Shown: one piece after another, positions 24,901-38,054 of the stretch
How the letters are laid out: every line of letters begins with the position of its first letter
How positions within the stretch are numbered: position 1 is the first letter of the stretch
Origin: Atrichornis clamosus
Taxonomy: Eukaryota > Chordata > Aves > Passeriformes > Menuridae
Direction: 5' to 3'
Length of the DNA stretch: 64,000 bases
Assembly: GCA_013400975.1 (NCBI GenBank)
Contig: WBMZ01012755.1
Location: 62,001-126,000 of the forward strand
Made by a program: the position numbers and the translations under genes
The notes under the pieces: model-generated
Seen by the model: the letters and a program-made list of their open reading frames with translations, nothing else
Database searches by the model: none
What the model was told of the DNA's origin: nothing

Positions 24901-27900
24901 CTCTGAGCGTGTTTCTAACTAGTTATGTAGCTTATCTCATAAAACCACACAAGGAATAAAGTTTCTTTCATATAGGATCCCTGGAACCTCCTGCACTGTA
25001 TCCCTGGATAAGGCTTAAAGCAGGAAGGAAGCTGATTAATAAAGGGCAGAGGCATGATATCACCCTTCTCTCATGCTACAGGGGCACGTGAACGCTTGTA
25101 TCAGACTCACTTTCTCCTGCCACTGTCAGACACAAGTAATTGCTGCCAAAGCAAGGAGTTTCCAAGGTGGGTGGCCTTGCAGCACTGGCCCTGGCAAGGT
25201 GGCAATACCTCTCCTAAATGCTTCCCCTCTCAACATAACTCCTTTGAACCTAAATCAAAAGTAGGGCCAAAATGCGTACCTTCCCTTGGCTGTAGGTAAT
25301 CTTATCACATCTCTGCAAGGAACCTATAACCTACTGCAATGTTCACCTGTACTTCTCCACAATGATATCCTACTTTCTCTCCGGGTTTCATTTCATGATC
25401 TTGTTGCCTTCTACATTCTCCTGGAGTCTGACACTCCGGACTGGGGAACATCTCACACTGTGAGACAATGAGGTGAGACCATGAAGCCTGGGAAAACTGT
25501 GAGTATAGGTCCATCAGTCCATCTCTGCATCATTTCTAACCCTGCCTCAGGCTCTTCCTGCAGGCTTTCCTGGGCCAATGCTCCCAAGGGATGTTTTCCC
25601 TGCACTTTTCTACCCCTCCTTCACCTTCCCCAGCAATGTCCTCCCTGAGTTTTTTGCTCTGCTCCCAAAAAGTCTCCTGCAGTGTGCTCTCAAACCCTAG
25701 CTCCTCATGTGCATTCTGCACCCTTTGTCTGTAGAGTCTCTACTCCTTGCCTGGGTAATTATGCTTCAGGAGACAAGCTGTACCAGCTGGCTGATGGTAT
25801 TATAAGTATCACAAATCACTGGAATTTCTACTAATTTTGAATTCTGAAAGTCACTCTGGTCTCAGATGTTCAGCAAATCAATATATTTTTTCCACAAATA
25901 TGTGTATTGTGTCACAATAACCTGCATATTTATTTTGTTGTTTCTTAAGGAATTTCATTTTTCTTAATTTTTTTGCAAAGAGCATGATTTTCTAAAAATT
26001 AATGATCTACAATCCTGCATAAACAGCACTTCAAAAGAAATGCAGGTGGTCAACATATGTTTTCTTCTTGCCAATCTCAGCTAATCTAATGGTTTCTGAT
26101 AATATCTAGCAAAGGTGTCACAGCCCACAGCCTGCATGTACTGTAGCTTATGGAATTTGAAATTACCTATGTCATTTGTGGTCCTCTACTGGCTCATTTT
26201 ATCTCTAAACAAGACAGATAGAATAACTGGAGTTTTTTAACTCTCAAAGGAAAATTAGATAAAACTAGTTAAAGGCAATCTAGGATGAGCCCAAATATTT
26301 TCCACTCCTCTTTTGCTAAAGATGATGGATTTTTCATATTCAGGGAACCAGGCTTAGAGACACTTGAGTGACTCCCTAACTAGGATGTGTGGTAGATGAT
26401 TCCATTGTCTTGAAGACAATCAGTGTACTTTATTTTCTTATTTATTACACCACACATGCATTCATCTGTATGTAAATATTCCCAGTTTCCTCCTGTGATT
26501 AGGGAAGGGAATTAGCACTCCAGACATAATTGTCTTTTGTCATATTGTTCCTGAGCAGATTCTGTGACAATCTTTGTCCTCTGACCAGGAAAGCTGTCTC
26601 TGTGCTGTCACCCTACAGGCAGTGACAAAGAAATTTGTATCCTTCACAGATCAATCCTCTGAAATTAAAACATCTGGCTAAGGCCAGCCTCAGGGGCTTT
26701 AGGGTTGGGTGTTTTTCTTTTTAATTTTTTTTCTTTCCTCTCTGTAAAAATAAAACACTTTGCCTGGGAATCTGGTATAGAATTTCTTCCAGATCCATAT
26801 TATAAGAATCCATAATCTTGTAATCTAATCATGCATTGAATACAGAATATGCCAAGGACTGAATAAACAGTGGTGTTTTTTTACTCTGTGCATATTCAGT
26901 GAACATTTGCTCCTGCGGACAGACTGTGGGAATTCACCCAGACCAGCACACCCATCTTTTGTACAGCCCCTCTTTAAATTCAGGCGGATGGCTCAGCAAG
27001 GTGCTATGGGACTGCTTGATGTACAGATGCTCTGAAGTGTAACAGATTTGATTAGAACAGTAGGCAGCTCGATTTTTTTAAGAGATTATCTTATGGTTTC
27101 TCCCTCATGTGCCACAGCAATAAATAAATGACAGATCTGAACCCAACTGAATGTTGTAGAACTTAGGTCATGTTTGCTTTCAAGTGAGGAGAAACACAGA
27201 AACAAATACAGAAAAAGAAATCTGGACAACTCTGTGTACCAGTCTGACCCAGATACTGATCTTAAACAACCTAAGAGAACTATAAAAATCACCTAGATCC
27301 TATTTAAAATACTTTGAAAGATTCTTTGTCCAATTTCTCAGTCTTTAAATCCTGCCTTCCAATCCTGCACAGATATTTTCACTTCAGCAGATATTTTCCC
27401 TTTGAGCTTTTCCTGTTTAATATATTTCAAACTGAAGTCTCAAGCTGCTTGCTCACCTCTCTCTACTTTAACCGATCAGTTGAATTGCAAGGAGAAAAAT
27501 AGCTCAAGAAGATGTTTCAGAAGCTAAAAATGTTAGAAAAATAAAAAGTGGAAGTTGCAAATGTGGATTTTATATTTGTCTATAGCAACATTAACAGATG
27601 CTCACAGACTAATAACTACTTCCATCATTTTCCATGGAAACTGATAGCAAATTCAAATTTTTAAAAGTTGCTTTGAAAAGCACACATGGAGTAATATGAT
27701 TTATTACACACAGAGAAAGACAATGAAATTCTGCCAGAGAAACATTTATTATATTTGAAACAAAGAAAATGACAGACCAGTGCACCGAGGAATTTAGCAG
27801 GTTGTGGCTTCCCTGCGTGTGGGTGCATAAAATGCTGAGAAAGAGAAATTATACTCTTCAAAAGACACAGTCATTCACAGGCCTACACTCTTTTTGTCTC

Positions 27901-28540
27901 TTTCACTCTCAATACAAGAAAAGTAATACAACTGTACCTCGAGTGTATATTGGTTGCAGTGACTATTCCTCTTCAATAGGAACAAGCTGTGCACACTCTC
28001 CTGTTTTGAGTTTCTAATGGCACCTTCAAGAATCTGGACACCTTCAGCAGCACCAAAATATTTATAACCTATTGAAGGTTACCCAGTCCTTTCTATGAGT
28101 GATGCCCTTGTGGTGCTTAAAAAAAAATAATCTATATATATATCCTGGAAGTCTAAAGTGGGAATACAAAACATGGGAAAAGCAGAGGCTGTTGATGTAT
28201 TTGTTAATGCTTATCCTCCTAATCTCTTTTGGATTTATGTTTAAAGGACTTCAGTTCTAGGGAGAATCTAGGAGATGGCTCAATGGGAAGGATAATCTCT
28301 GACAAAGACAAGCTACTGGAAAGAGAAGGCACTAGGAGCACTGTTTTAGGATATCATATACAGTAAAAGAAGGTTGGTGATAAACAGTGAGAGTTAAGAC
28401 AGGATACGACAACACAAAAAGTTCAAGTTTGGTACCTGTGGATTAGTCATTATGCATAAAACAGTATGGAAACTATTACGACGTACAAGTATGTTCAATA
28501 AGACAGTGAAACTAGGTGATGTGTCCAAAGCCAGATAGCA

Positions 28541-29313
28541 CAGAATCACAACATTAGAGAATATGCTGAGTTGGAAGAGACCCAGATCACTGAGCCCAAC
28601 TCCTGGCCCTGCACAGGACACTCCAAGAGTCACACCATGTGCCTGAGAGTCTTGTCCAAATGCTTCTGGAACTCAGACAGGCTTGGTGCTGTGACTGTTG
28701 CCTTGGGGAGCCTGTTCCAGTGCCCAGCTCCCCTCTGGGTGAAAAATCTTTTCCTGATTTCCAACTTAAACCTCCCCTGCCTCAGCTTCCTGCCATTTCC
28801 TCAAATCCTGTCACTGGTCCCAAGAATGATGATATCTGTACCTGCCCCTCCACTTCCTCTCATGAGGAAGTTGTAACTACAATGAGGTCTCCCCTCAGTC
28901 TCCTCTTCTTCAGGCTGAACAGACCAAGTGACTCCTCATACACCTTCCTCTCCAGACCCTTCACCATCCTCTCGGCCCTCCTTTGGACACTCTCTAATAG
29001 TTTAATGTCTTTTTTATATTGTGGCACCCAAAACCGCCCCCAGCACTCGAGGTGAGGCTGCTCCAGTGCAGAGCAGAGCGGGACAATCCTTGCCCAGCTG
29101 GCGATGCTGTGTCTGATGCCCCCCAGGACATGGATGACCCTCCTGGCTGCCAGGGCACTGTTGCCTCATGTTCAACTTGCCATGGACCAGGACCCCCAGG
29201 TCCCTTCCCACATTGTTTCTCTCCAGCCTCTCATTCCCCAGTTTGTACACACAACCAGGGTTGCCCCATCCCAGGTGCAGAATCTGGCATTTTCCCTTGT
29301 CAAATTTCATATG
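28541..29313 (-). mobile_element. CR1 LINE, about 0.77 kb, minus strand
   Basis: The left end carries a mutated CR1 tail ('cagaatcacaacattagag'). It is followed by the 3' UTR blocks shared with the copy at 362 ('tgctgagttggaagagaccc', 'ctggccctgcacaggacac', 'tcacaccatgtgcctgagag'). It then has 'ttggggagcctgttccagtg', 'tctcccctcagtctcctctt', 'cctttggacactctctaat', 'agcactcgaggtgaggctg' and 'caggacccccaggtccctt'. On the minus strand, a frame within 29014-29388 still reads as the C-terminal part of CR1 ORF2 (KGKCQILHLGWGNPG, then DLGVLVHGKLNM). Similarity ends near 29313, giving an ordinary 5' truncation. It is a dead copy; frames on either strand are not host genes. Confidence 0.93.
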
Positions 29314-31530
29314 ACTGTGGCAGAACTGAAAACAAAAGACCTCCGCTCCTCTCACACATTCTTCTGTCCTGTTCTGAGTCTGAGCCATGGACTTTCACTG
29401 TTGGAAGAGTTCTGCCTTGCAACAAAACCTTCCAGAATCCTACTGAAAACCTCAATCCATCTCCCCTTCACATCAATGGCTGTCCAAAAATCCTTTGATT
29501 TCAACAGATCCTGAAGTGGATCCTTTATGACTGAAAAATTAAGAAACTAGACTTCTTTTTCTTCAGCTTTCTGTGATAGACACTTTCACGCTACGTATTG
29601 GTGTAAAAATGTTAGTCATATGGTAAAAGCAGCATCTGTCAAACTGCTATGTTGGATTCTTTTTTAAATGCACTCAGAGCATGCTTTATGTTTTCTATAC
29701 TGAGAGATGGAAGAATCTCAAAGCACCTGAGAGAATAAGAAATACAAAAAGCTACAGGGAATATACTTCAGAGAAAAGTCATTATGTAAACAACAGCAAT
29801 TATATTTTAACATCAGTCTAGTTATTTGTGAACCAAAAACTATGTTTTGAGTTTTGTTTGTAGAGTAGAAATAAATATTTACACAGGAGAAATACAGATT
29901 GCTATTGAAGCTGAAAAATTTGATGGCCTTGAAAAAATATACTACATATATTTAAATTCAGACCTATATACATAGCACTGTGGGAGGTTTGCATTATCTT
30001 CCTCTATTTTTGAATGATATAGTGTTTGAAGCATTGTTAACATAGAATAGGATGCAAATATTTATTCTCTTTCTCCCTTGTTTACCTTCCTTCTCTTCCA
30101 TATATTCTCTGGGTCAGAACTTGCAGCTTCAGCTGAAGTTAATTGCATATAATTCAGTAACTTCATATATGCAGGATGTGTAGAATCTCTTATACTGTGC
30201 TCCACAGAATTGTCTTCTCAGCCAGTTTTCTAAGTGAAAAGGGAGTAACGCTGACCAGTAGATTCAGCAAAGATATCTGGGCACCGTGTGATCCTTTTTC
30301 CAAAATCGTCTTTGGCTCCATAATTTCAAATAAAATGTAAGAAAGCTGCTCTTAAGTGAAACTGTGAATTCCTAAGATAAGTCTGTAGCAAAGTGTTTTT
30401 ATTTTCTTTAGTATACTTTACTGAAAGGGGATCACTTAATGAAAAAATAAGCAAGATGTATGCACAGTGCTGTTTGGACTAGTCAAACATATACTCTCAG
30501 TTCTGAAGATACATTTAGACTGTTGAGTTTTGATATGGTGCCTATTAGTGTTTGGGAGGAGGTGATAAAAAATAAAAATATAAATCTACATTTGTGACCA
30601 TGGGCATACTTTGAAGAAGTCAGTGTAGAACTATTTACATTATCTGTTCTAGACACTTGCCTCAGTAATGGACTCTGTAATCCTATGTTCTTGAGCTTCT
30701 ATCCTTCTATGAAAAAAATTAAATCAGAAAATGAGAACTTGGTTTTTACTTAGAGAAGAATAACAATATTCATATTTTCAGAAGGGAGTCCTTGTAATTT
30801 CTTTGGAAAGAATAACATTTTCCAATGCATGTTCTTTCAATATTAATTCTTTCAGTATTTAATTCTCTTTCATTAAAATGGTATTTAAATTATATAATGG
30901 GAATGTTCTTGAAACAAAACCTTACAAATTCCTAATTGAGTGATATTTGTACAGAGCTGTGCTAAAGTAGTATATAGTGGGTTTCCTCTGAAACACAGAG
31001 ACAGTGCTCTCAATATAGTGTTTGGGCTGGAAAATAATTGCTTTAAAAAGATTACACTGGACTTAGATAATAAAATTTGCTAAATTTGTTATATTTATGC
31101 TTTAAACATTTAATACAATAATTTTGAAATAAGTTAGTAAAATATTAAAAAAATAAAATCTATATCACCAAGAATGATTTTATATTACAAAAAGGAACCA
31201 GCAATTACTTTACTTTCATATTGCATATTAGTCTACTTTTTAATCCAATAAAAAATCAGAAATTATAAACTTTATTGAGCTAATTACCTACAGATGTACT
31301 GATTGAAAACATTTCCAGATTAATACCCATATTCACAAACCAAAGGAAAACTATGTATCTAGTTCCTTTACCTCAGAAAAGTTTCCCTTTGGTCTGAAGG
31401 GAGTACTTTCCTCCTCCTGATTATTCTTCCATTCCTGCCAGGTATTGCTGGTAGGACTGTAAAAGTTTGCCTCATTCCTGCCTGCACTCCTGTGAATGAG
31501 TCACAGGGTTCAGTGACCACCGAGAGCCAG
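29314..31530. other. AT-rich non-genic stretch between two CR1 copies
   Basis: No gene, repeat signature or long open frame is recognised. The 200 bp just right of the CR1 truncation point keep an open plus-strand frame by chance. Confidence 0.5.
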
Positions 31531-31873
31531 AGCATCAGAGCATCAGAGAACAGTTTGGATTAGAAGGGATCTCTGGGGTTATTTCATCCAACATCCTGTA
31601 CAAAGAAGGGTTGACTTTGAAGTTAGATGAGGTTCTTCAGAGTTAAATCCAGTTGAAGTTCAGGTGACTTCAAGGACAGAGATTCCACAGATCTCTGTGC
31701 AAGCTTCTCTGATCCTTCATCACCCTCACTGCGAAGAATTTTTCTGTTAGATACTATTGTAATTTCTCTCTTTGAAGCTTTTGTTTGATGCATCTTGTCC
31801 TTTCATTGTGCATTTCTGAGGAGAGTGGCTCCATCTTCTCTACAACTACTCATTAAAGGAAGTTAAGAGAGCA
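31531..31873 (-). mobile_element. CR1 LINE fragment of an older subfamily, minus strand
   Basis: The left end shows a decayed double tail ('agcatcagagcatcagag'). It is followed by 'acagtttggattagaaggga', 'gggttgactttgaagttaga', 'tccagttgaagttcaggtga', 'gacagagattccacagatct', 'catcttgtcctttcattgtg' and 'gtggctccatcttctctac'. This order matches a CR1 3' UTR, but the 'gactttgaagttaga' block sets it apart from the copies at 362 and 28541. Higher divergence suggests an older insertion. It is truncated at about 31873. Confidence 0.85.
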
Positions 31874-32119
31874 TTTGTCTTTCATATGATTGCTTATGTA
31901 TCTTGGTTTTACATAACTTGACTTTACTCATCTGATGCACCACTGGGGAAGTGATGGCACTACTGTGCCACTTGGCACAGTGATCTGTAAGCAGACCTTA
32001 CCAGGAAAGAGCTCAGTGAGAAGTATCTTGTTCATCCACACTTGCCTTCCACCACACTCGCTTGACTTCCTGCGTTTTGGAACAGACCATTCTTGTGCTT
32101 TGAGGAGCTTGATCTGGAG
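31874..32119. other. Short spacer between CR1 and an inverted LTR fragment
   Basis: Nothing is recognised. Part of it may be highly diverged LTR sequence continuing from the right, since the LTR fragment fades gradually. Confidence 0.4.
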
Positions 32120-32366
32120 TTTTCTCAGTGTTCCACTTGCTGTTGCTCACTATTCCCACACTATCACCCCTCACTTCTCTCTGACTGATGATTTCTGTCT
32201 CTTGTTAAACATATTTTCCCAGAGACACCACCAATTTCAGTGATGCACTCAGCAGTGTTCTGCAGAGGGCCTGTTCTGGAGCCAGCTTGTGTCCAGCATG
32301 GGGCATTCCCACAGGCCACCCCTGCAGTCCTCCCACTCCCAAAACCTTGCCAACTACACCAATGCA
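32120..32366 (-). mobile_element. Inverted 5' fragment of a family C LTR
   Basis: Read on the minus strand from 32366, the sequence starts TGCATTGGTGTAGTTGGCAA. It continues through 'ggttttgggagtggg', 'ctgcaggggtggcc' and 'agctggctccagaacaggcc', then 'gtgtctctgggaaaatatg' and 'agagagaagtgaggggtg'. This is the order of the first 250 bp of the LTRs at 2941, 8855 and 17187. It is the only copy of this family in the minus orientation. The rest of the LTR is missing or unrecognisable. Apparent frames on both strands come from the LTR. Confidence 0.75.
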
Positions 32367-35300
32367 ATGCTATATTCCTGTGTATTTCTGAAAGAGTGTG
32401 GCAATCATTGTGCTTATGCCTGAAGATACCCTGAGATTCTGGGGTACATACCTGCATCTTTATGAACTATGATAAACCCTTTAACACAGTTTACAGCTTA
32501 CAGTGATGTCACTGTAGGTACCTGCCATTAACAACTGGACTCAAATCATGATTTCCAGCATGTGACTCACTGGAAAGTGATACATGCTGTGCAAAATGAA
32601 AATGGTGACTTTTTCTGTTAACCTTTGTTCTGAATTTGCAATCTGTAACATAAGAGCTTAGTCATTGCTCACTTGCATCTGAGTGAATTGTTTTAATTTG
32701 ATTTACTTAAGTATAATTGCTTGCAATTTATAATAATTTAGTATCAGCTTCAGCTTACTTCCAATTCTATATATCAGTTTCATTCAAAACTGTGAAGATC
32801 ATCACTTAAACTGGTAAAGACATTTCCAGTTGAAACAACACATTTATTTTAAATGTACTACTTAGGATTTTGTAAAGTAAAAGATGTGTGAAATTTAAAA
32901 ATACTGGTTGAAAAGACTTACATTATTTATTTAGTCTGAAAATATGGCATATATGATGATAAAGGGAAGCTGCTGGGGTGTGAGTGAGTGGGTGAGTTCA
33001 GGATTTTTCCACTTGTACTCCAAGGCACAACAAAGGTAAACTAAAGACAGCTACAGAAAAATATTTTCTTTTGTATAAGAAGTGTTCTGGTTTTGTGGGT
33101 ATTTACAACACATAAGTGTTAATTTTGATTTCTTTATGTCCTGCTGTGGCATAAAATTATGGTAGCAGAAGAACAACAAAGGTTTCCTACAATTCTATTT
33201 CTTATTAAATGATTATTCCATTGTGTTTCCCTTTCTCTTTATTTATGTCTTATTTCTCCAAATATAATCTACTATTTAGACCAACTAAACTAGTGTAGGT
33301 TGCGTAACAATATTGCAAGTGTGAGTTCTTTAGCCCTCAAAATAATCTTAAAATACTTATTCCTTGTATCAATACTTCACTTATTATTGGCCCTCCAGGG
33401 CCAAGGAACCAGGTCTACACAAATCCTGGCTCCTCTGTGCTGCAGAGCTGCTGCAATCCAGCTGTAAAGGGAAGCTGAGTGAGTGTGAGATTCCATCTCC
33501 AGAGCAGTGCAAAGACACAGCCTGGCTGTGAGAATCTGATCCAGAACACATTCCCTTTGATCTATTTTTTTTCTACATAAATTCCTACACTTATTTTTCT
33601 GCAGTATCTGTATTCATATCCCCAAGTCACATTTTGTGATATGTGCTTTATCCTTTCAATCTCAAAAATGTATTAATTTATTTGTATGCCTTTGAGTTTT
33701 TACCCTGCCTTGATCACAGTTCTTATGAACACAAGCCACAATCTCATTTCTGACACATTAATTTCATTTCCCTTTCCCCACCTTATCCAAACAACAGACC
33801 ACAAATAGCATAGCTCAGGTAAATTTGACTGTCCCCACCACCACCAAATGTTGACATTTAAGGAAGTAAACACATAGCATTTTCATCTTTGTTCCTTTCA
33901 CAGTGAAATGCCTGTTTAACCTAAGCAGCCCAAAATGGAAAGAGGATTCTTGGTGTAAAAGCAAGGCTTCAGCTTTGTGAACAGAAAGTGTTCACCTTGT
34001 GCCTTAACAGGAAAAGCAACAAATAAAATGACAAGGTGGCTACTCCACCTCAGGAAAGATTTCCTAAAACTTTATTCCCTAAATCTCCTTTTGTGGCTCT
34101 AGGCGGTAAAAAGAAAGTTACAGTGAGCATAGAAGCAAGAAAATAGGTCATTTCTTGTTTAAAAGTTCATGCTGAACAGCAGTTCCTGTCCTCAAAAGCT
34201 GTTTTCTTTCAGAAAAACAGCAGGCTCAATGAAACACATTGTGCAAAAATTACGAACTACAGTCTTTTCAGGGTTAAAAAAACTCTAAAAAAATAACAAC
34301 TCAAACTACAAAACACCAAAACACAGAATAGTTGCCATAGTAAGAAAAAGAATCTGTGTTCTGCTAGAACAAAGCCAGCATTGCATAATGCAATTCTGAT
34401 CAACTCTTTTTTTTTATATAGAGGTTTGCTCTCAAGCAAAGGATTTAAATTATTTATGTAGATTCATAGATTCTGTCGTGAATAGCAGAGTAACGATCTG
34501 CTGTCCTCTGTTTGGTACCTGCTCAGAGGTATTGCCGGAAAATATTGAACATTCCTCCTTGTCTATGGCATTTATACAATGAAGGTGTGGCTGACATTAG
34601 CCATGAAAAGAATAACAAACATTTTGAATAATTTTCTGGGATCCTTCTCAGTAATTTTTACGGTGGTTGGCACTGCACTTCCACTTTCAATACACTGAAA
34701 TCATTTATATTAAGATGCTTGGCAGATTGCAATGTCTTCCTAACCAAAGCTGTAAAGTACTGGCTCAGTCAGCACAACAGCTCCTTCCTTGGAAAATTGG
34801 TGCTCTTAACCAGTCTCTTTCTTAAGTGCAATACCTGAGTTCTACAGATCTTCTCTCTTTGACCTTTTGGGCTCAGGCTCAGATGAGATCTAACTCCATG
34901 ATAAAAATTCCATTCGCTGATAGCTGTATTTAACCCCAGGGCACACCGATCTTCTCAGTAATTCACTTGTTGCTAGTCATGTTTCAGCAGTAAAGTTACC
35001 TGATAAACACAGGCTGATTCACTTCAAAGTACTTACCATTCAATCTTCCTTTTTTCTGCAGAGAAGCTTTTGTCTAGTGATGTAAATACACACAGCAGTG
35101 AAGTTAACATGACCATGAAAATTAAATCATGTACATTGAAAGGGACAGGACAGGGAAAAAGGAAAAATATCAATGGACGTGTGATGTGAATCTGAAAGAT
35201 TAATGCATTGCTATGGATTTGTATGATCTCCAAATAAGCAGAAGTAATGACTTCTGCTGACAAAGGCGTACAAGGTGCATCCAGACACAGCTTTGAGATC

Positions 35301-37439
35301 ACCCATGTTATGAATATTGACTGTCACCAGCTGCTTGAACACTCCATGATCTGTGCTGCACGTGGTGTTCATACAGTCATAAATGTGTCTGTTACCCTTC
35401 TCGTACTAGGCAAGATCTCCTTAGATTTTAAGTAATCAAATACCAAGACCTGTAAGCAGTTGAACCTCATATCCGTACATTTAGAATACATGTATTACGC
35501 TGTATAAAAAGACAAGGACCAAGATAAGTGTCAGAGAGAGGAAAACAGGCAGCCAGAACAAAAGGTGGCATCAGAAGCAGATACCAATATTATCAACGCT
35601 TGTTAACTACTTTTAGTTCAGCTCTCAACATCAGTGCAGATTATTTTTTAATACCAAGGGTAAGTAGCATGAGTAACATGGGGAAACAGACTAATGCAGG
35701 GAAATAGAGCAGATTCTACTAATAGCAAGCTAAATTGTGGGGAAAAATCCTGCATCCTATCCCATTGGTGTAAAAAATCTGCTGAGTTTGCTAGTCACAT
35801 TTCCATACTTTGGTGATCTTACTGTAATGGTAGAGAAGGAAAATTGGTCTTTTCAACTTGCAGTATATTCAACTGAGGGGTCAGACAATTTGGACAAAAG
35901 TTAAGTTGTAGAACAGGTCCTAGAGTAAAATCTCATAAAAGATTATTAATACTCTGTGGAAAGGGAAAAGTCTGAAAACACCCTCCAGACTAGCAGTCCT
36001 TTTAGCTCTCAGAATGCTCTTCAGCTCTACATTTTTCACAATGCCTATCAAGACACAGATCTAACTCCTATATATCATGCCTTCATTCATTTGCGTTCCT
36101 CCACACACAAATCATGGTCTGTTAACTTCACGTACCAGTATTTCTTTTATCTCCACTTCCCTTCATATGATCCCATTTTCTTTCTTATTACTATGCCTAA
36201 AATTGGAGCACCTTTTCAACCATTTTAACCTCTTTCAATTTTCTACTTAGCCAAATTCAGCACCACTCCATCAATTCTGCCCCTTTATTGGATGCTCCAA
36301 TCAACATAGTATGGCTCACAGATAGAATGCAAAAGGATCTTGGAAATGCACATGCAGATTAAAAATAAAATGACATACTAATAAAGTGAAACTGAAATTG
36401 AAGCTTTCATGCATTACAGGAGAAAAATTATAAAGATTGGAGGGAAAATGAAAGTAGTCTCATACATAGAGAAAGCAAGTATCCTTAAAAGTCAGTTGTA
36501 AAACAAATCCCATGTAAACCAGAATAGGGAGAGTCTGCACCTCATAAAATTATTACAGAGGTAAAACTGCAAGTTTTACCAGTGACTGTACAGCCCTGCT
36601 TTGAAATTCCAGCCTGACAATTAAGACAAAGGCAATTTTAAGGATCAAGAAAAACATAATGATCCTAGAGTTTGATGAATATGATGATTAAAAGTCTCTT
36701 AATTAATTTGAGATAATGATGGAATCAAAACTTGTGTCTTAATGGAAGATGATAATTTAATTGGAAAGCTGCTCTAGATGTGAATATACTAGAGGCAGAT
36801 ACATAACAGTGTCAGAATTTAAGTTTATTTTGCTGCAAGAAGGAACATGAGGATTTTCTATGAATTATACAAGAGTAAATACATTCAACTTAGGTGGTGA
36901 AGTGCAAAGCTCCCCAATACATTGCTATTGGAAAAAGTCAGACCCTAATAATACCTAAGAAAAAAAATTTTTCACACATTTCCTAAAATCTCTGCCCATG
37001 CCACACAAAAGCTTTCTTCTCTCTTCCATCACCTCAAATATATTAGGTTATTGGAAAATCCTGACTCCCTTAGGACCACTTCAGATTTGTGATGTACATC
37101 CTGTGCTGCATATTACAGCAGGTGAGAGGATTTTTTTGTCTTGCATTGCAGAGAACAAACAAAAATCAAGTGAAACAAAATAAAAATGCATTTCAATACA
37201 AGTCATCCTTCCACACAACTGATCTCAAGTATCAAATTCTCATCAGATTTATCATGACATTAATAAAAAGCGTGAGTCTTGCGCAACTTTTGTCTTTCTA
37301 ACCAATTTAGTAAAGTATTTCACTGCAAGGTTTTCCTCAGAAACTTATCTTCAAAAGGAAATGATAAGACTCACTGGTTCCAGGATCATAAATGTTCAGG
37401 TTCCCCAATGCTCCATGCCTTTTTCCCTCAAGAGTTACT
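32367..37439. other. Five-kilobase non-genic stretch
   Basis: No gene or transposable element is recognised. A GC-richer patch at about 33390-33545 opens with an 8-bp inverted repeat (TTGGCCCT, spacer CC, AGGGCCAA at 33387-33404). Remaining frames are short and AT-driven. Confidence 0.5.
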
Positions 37440-37530
37440 GAGCACTGGGCAAGCTCCTGGCAAGACCTGTGGCTCTGTGGAGAGAGGAGACCACAATGGA
37501 GCAGGTTTGCTGGCAGGATCCCACAAAGGG

Positions 37531-37687
37531 CCCATGTTGGAGCAGTCTGTTCCTGAAAGATTGCACTTCGTGGAAGGGACCCACACTGGAGTAGTTAACG
37601 AAGAACTGTAGCCCATGGAAAGGACTCATGCTGGAGAAGTACATGGAGGACTGTCTCCTGTGGAAGGGACTCCACACTGGAGCAGGG
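37531..37687 (+). repeat. Imperfect 45-49 bp tandem units inside the LTR
   Basis: Three successive units each begin with C(C/T)CA(T/C)(G/A)-CTGGAG-type sequence ('cccatgttggagcag', 'cccacactggagtag', 'ctcatgctggagaag') and end in 'tgga' plus 'agg'. A fourth unit begins 'ctccacactggagcagg'. The other copies of the LTR show equivalent units in different numbers, so this minisatellite-like core is a variable part of the family. Confidence 0.7.
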
Positions 37688-38054
37688 AAACAGTGTGAGC
37701 AGTCCTCCCCTGAGGAGGAAGGAGTAGTGGAGACATTGTGTGATGAACTGACAGCAGTCTCCACTCCCTGTCCCCCTGTGCCGCTGGTGGGAAAGAAGTA
37801 TAGAATTTGGGAGTGAAGCTGGGCCTGGGAAAAAAAGGGAGGGGTGGGGGAAAGGTGTTTTTAAGAATTTTTTTTTTAATATATCCCATTATCTTACTCT
37901 GATTTATTTAGGAATAAATTAAAATACTTTTTTCTGAGTCTAATATGTTTTGCCCATGATAATAATGATCTCCCCCTGTCATTATCTCAGCTCATGGGCT
38001 TTTCATTATCTTTTCCTCTCCGTGTCCAGCTGAAAAGGGCAGCAATAGATAGGC

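Larger units (their letters stand above)
18221..28540. other. Ten-kilobase stretch without recognisable genes or elements
   Basis: I see no CR1, LTR or splice-bounded coding frame here. Local features are an 18-bp palindrome (18295-18312), an A/C-rich low-complexity tract at about 18466-18521, and an alternating AT palindrome (21907-21926). A somewhat GC-richer patch at about 25050-25760 contains a 61-codon minus-strand frame of normal-looking composition, but I cannot assign it. Confidence 0.5.

Noticed and set aside
29014..29514. Frames of 124-159 codons on both strands
   Set aside because: Most of their span overlaps the minus-strand CR1. The minus frame is a remnant of CR1 ORF2 and the plus frames are its antisense; none is a host gene.
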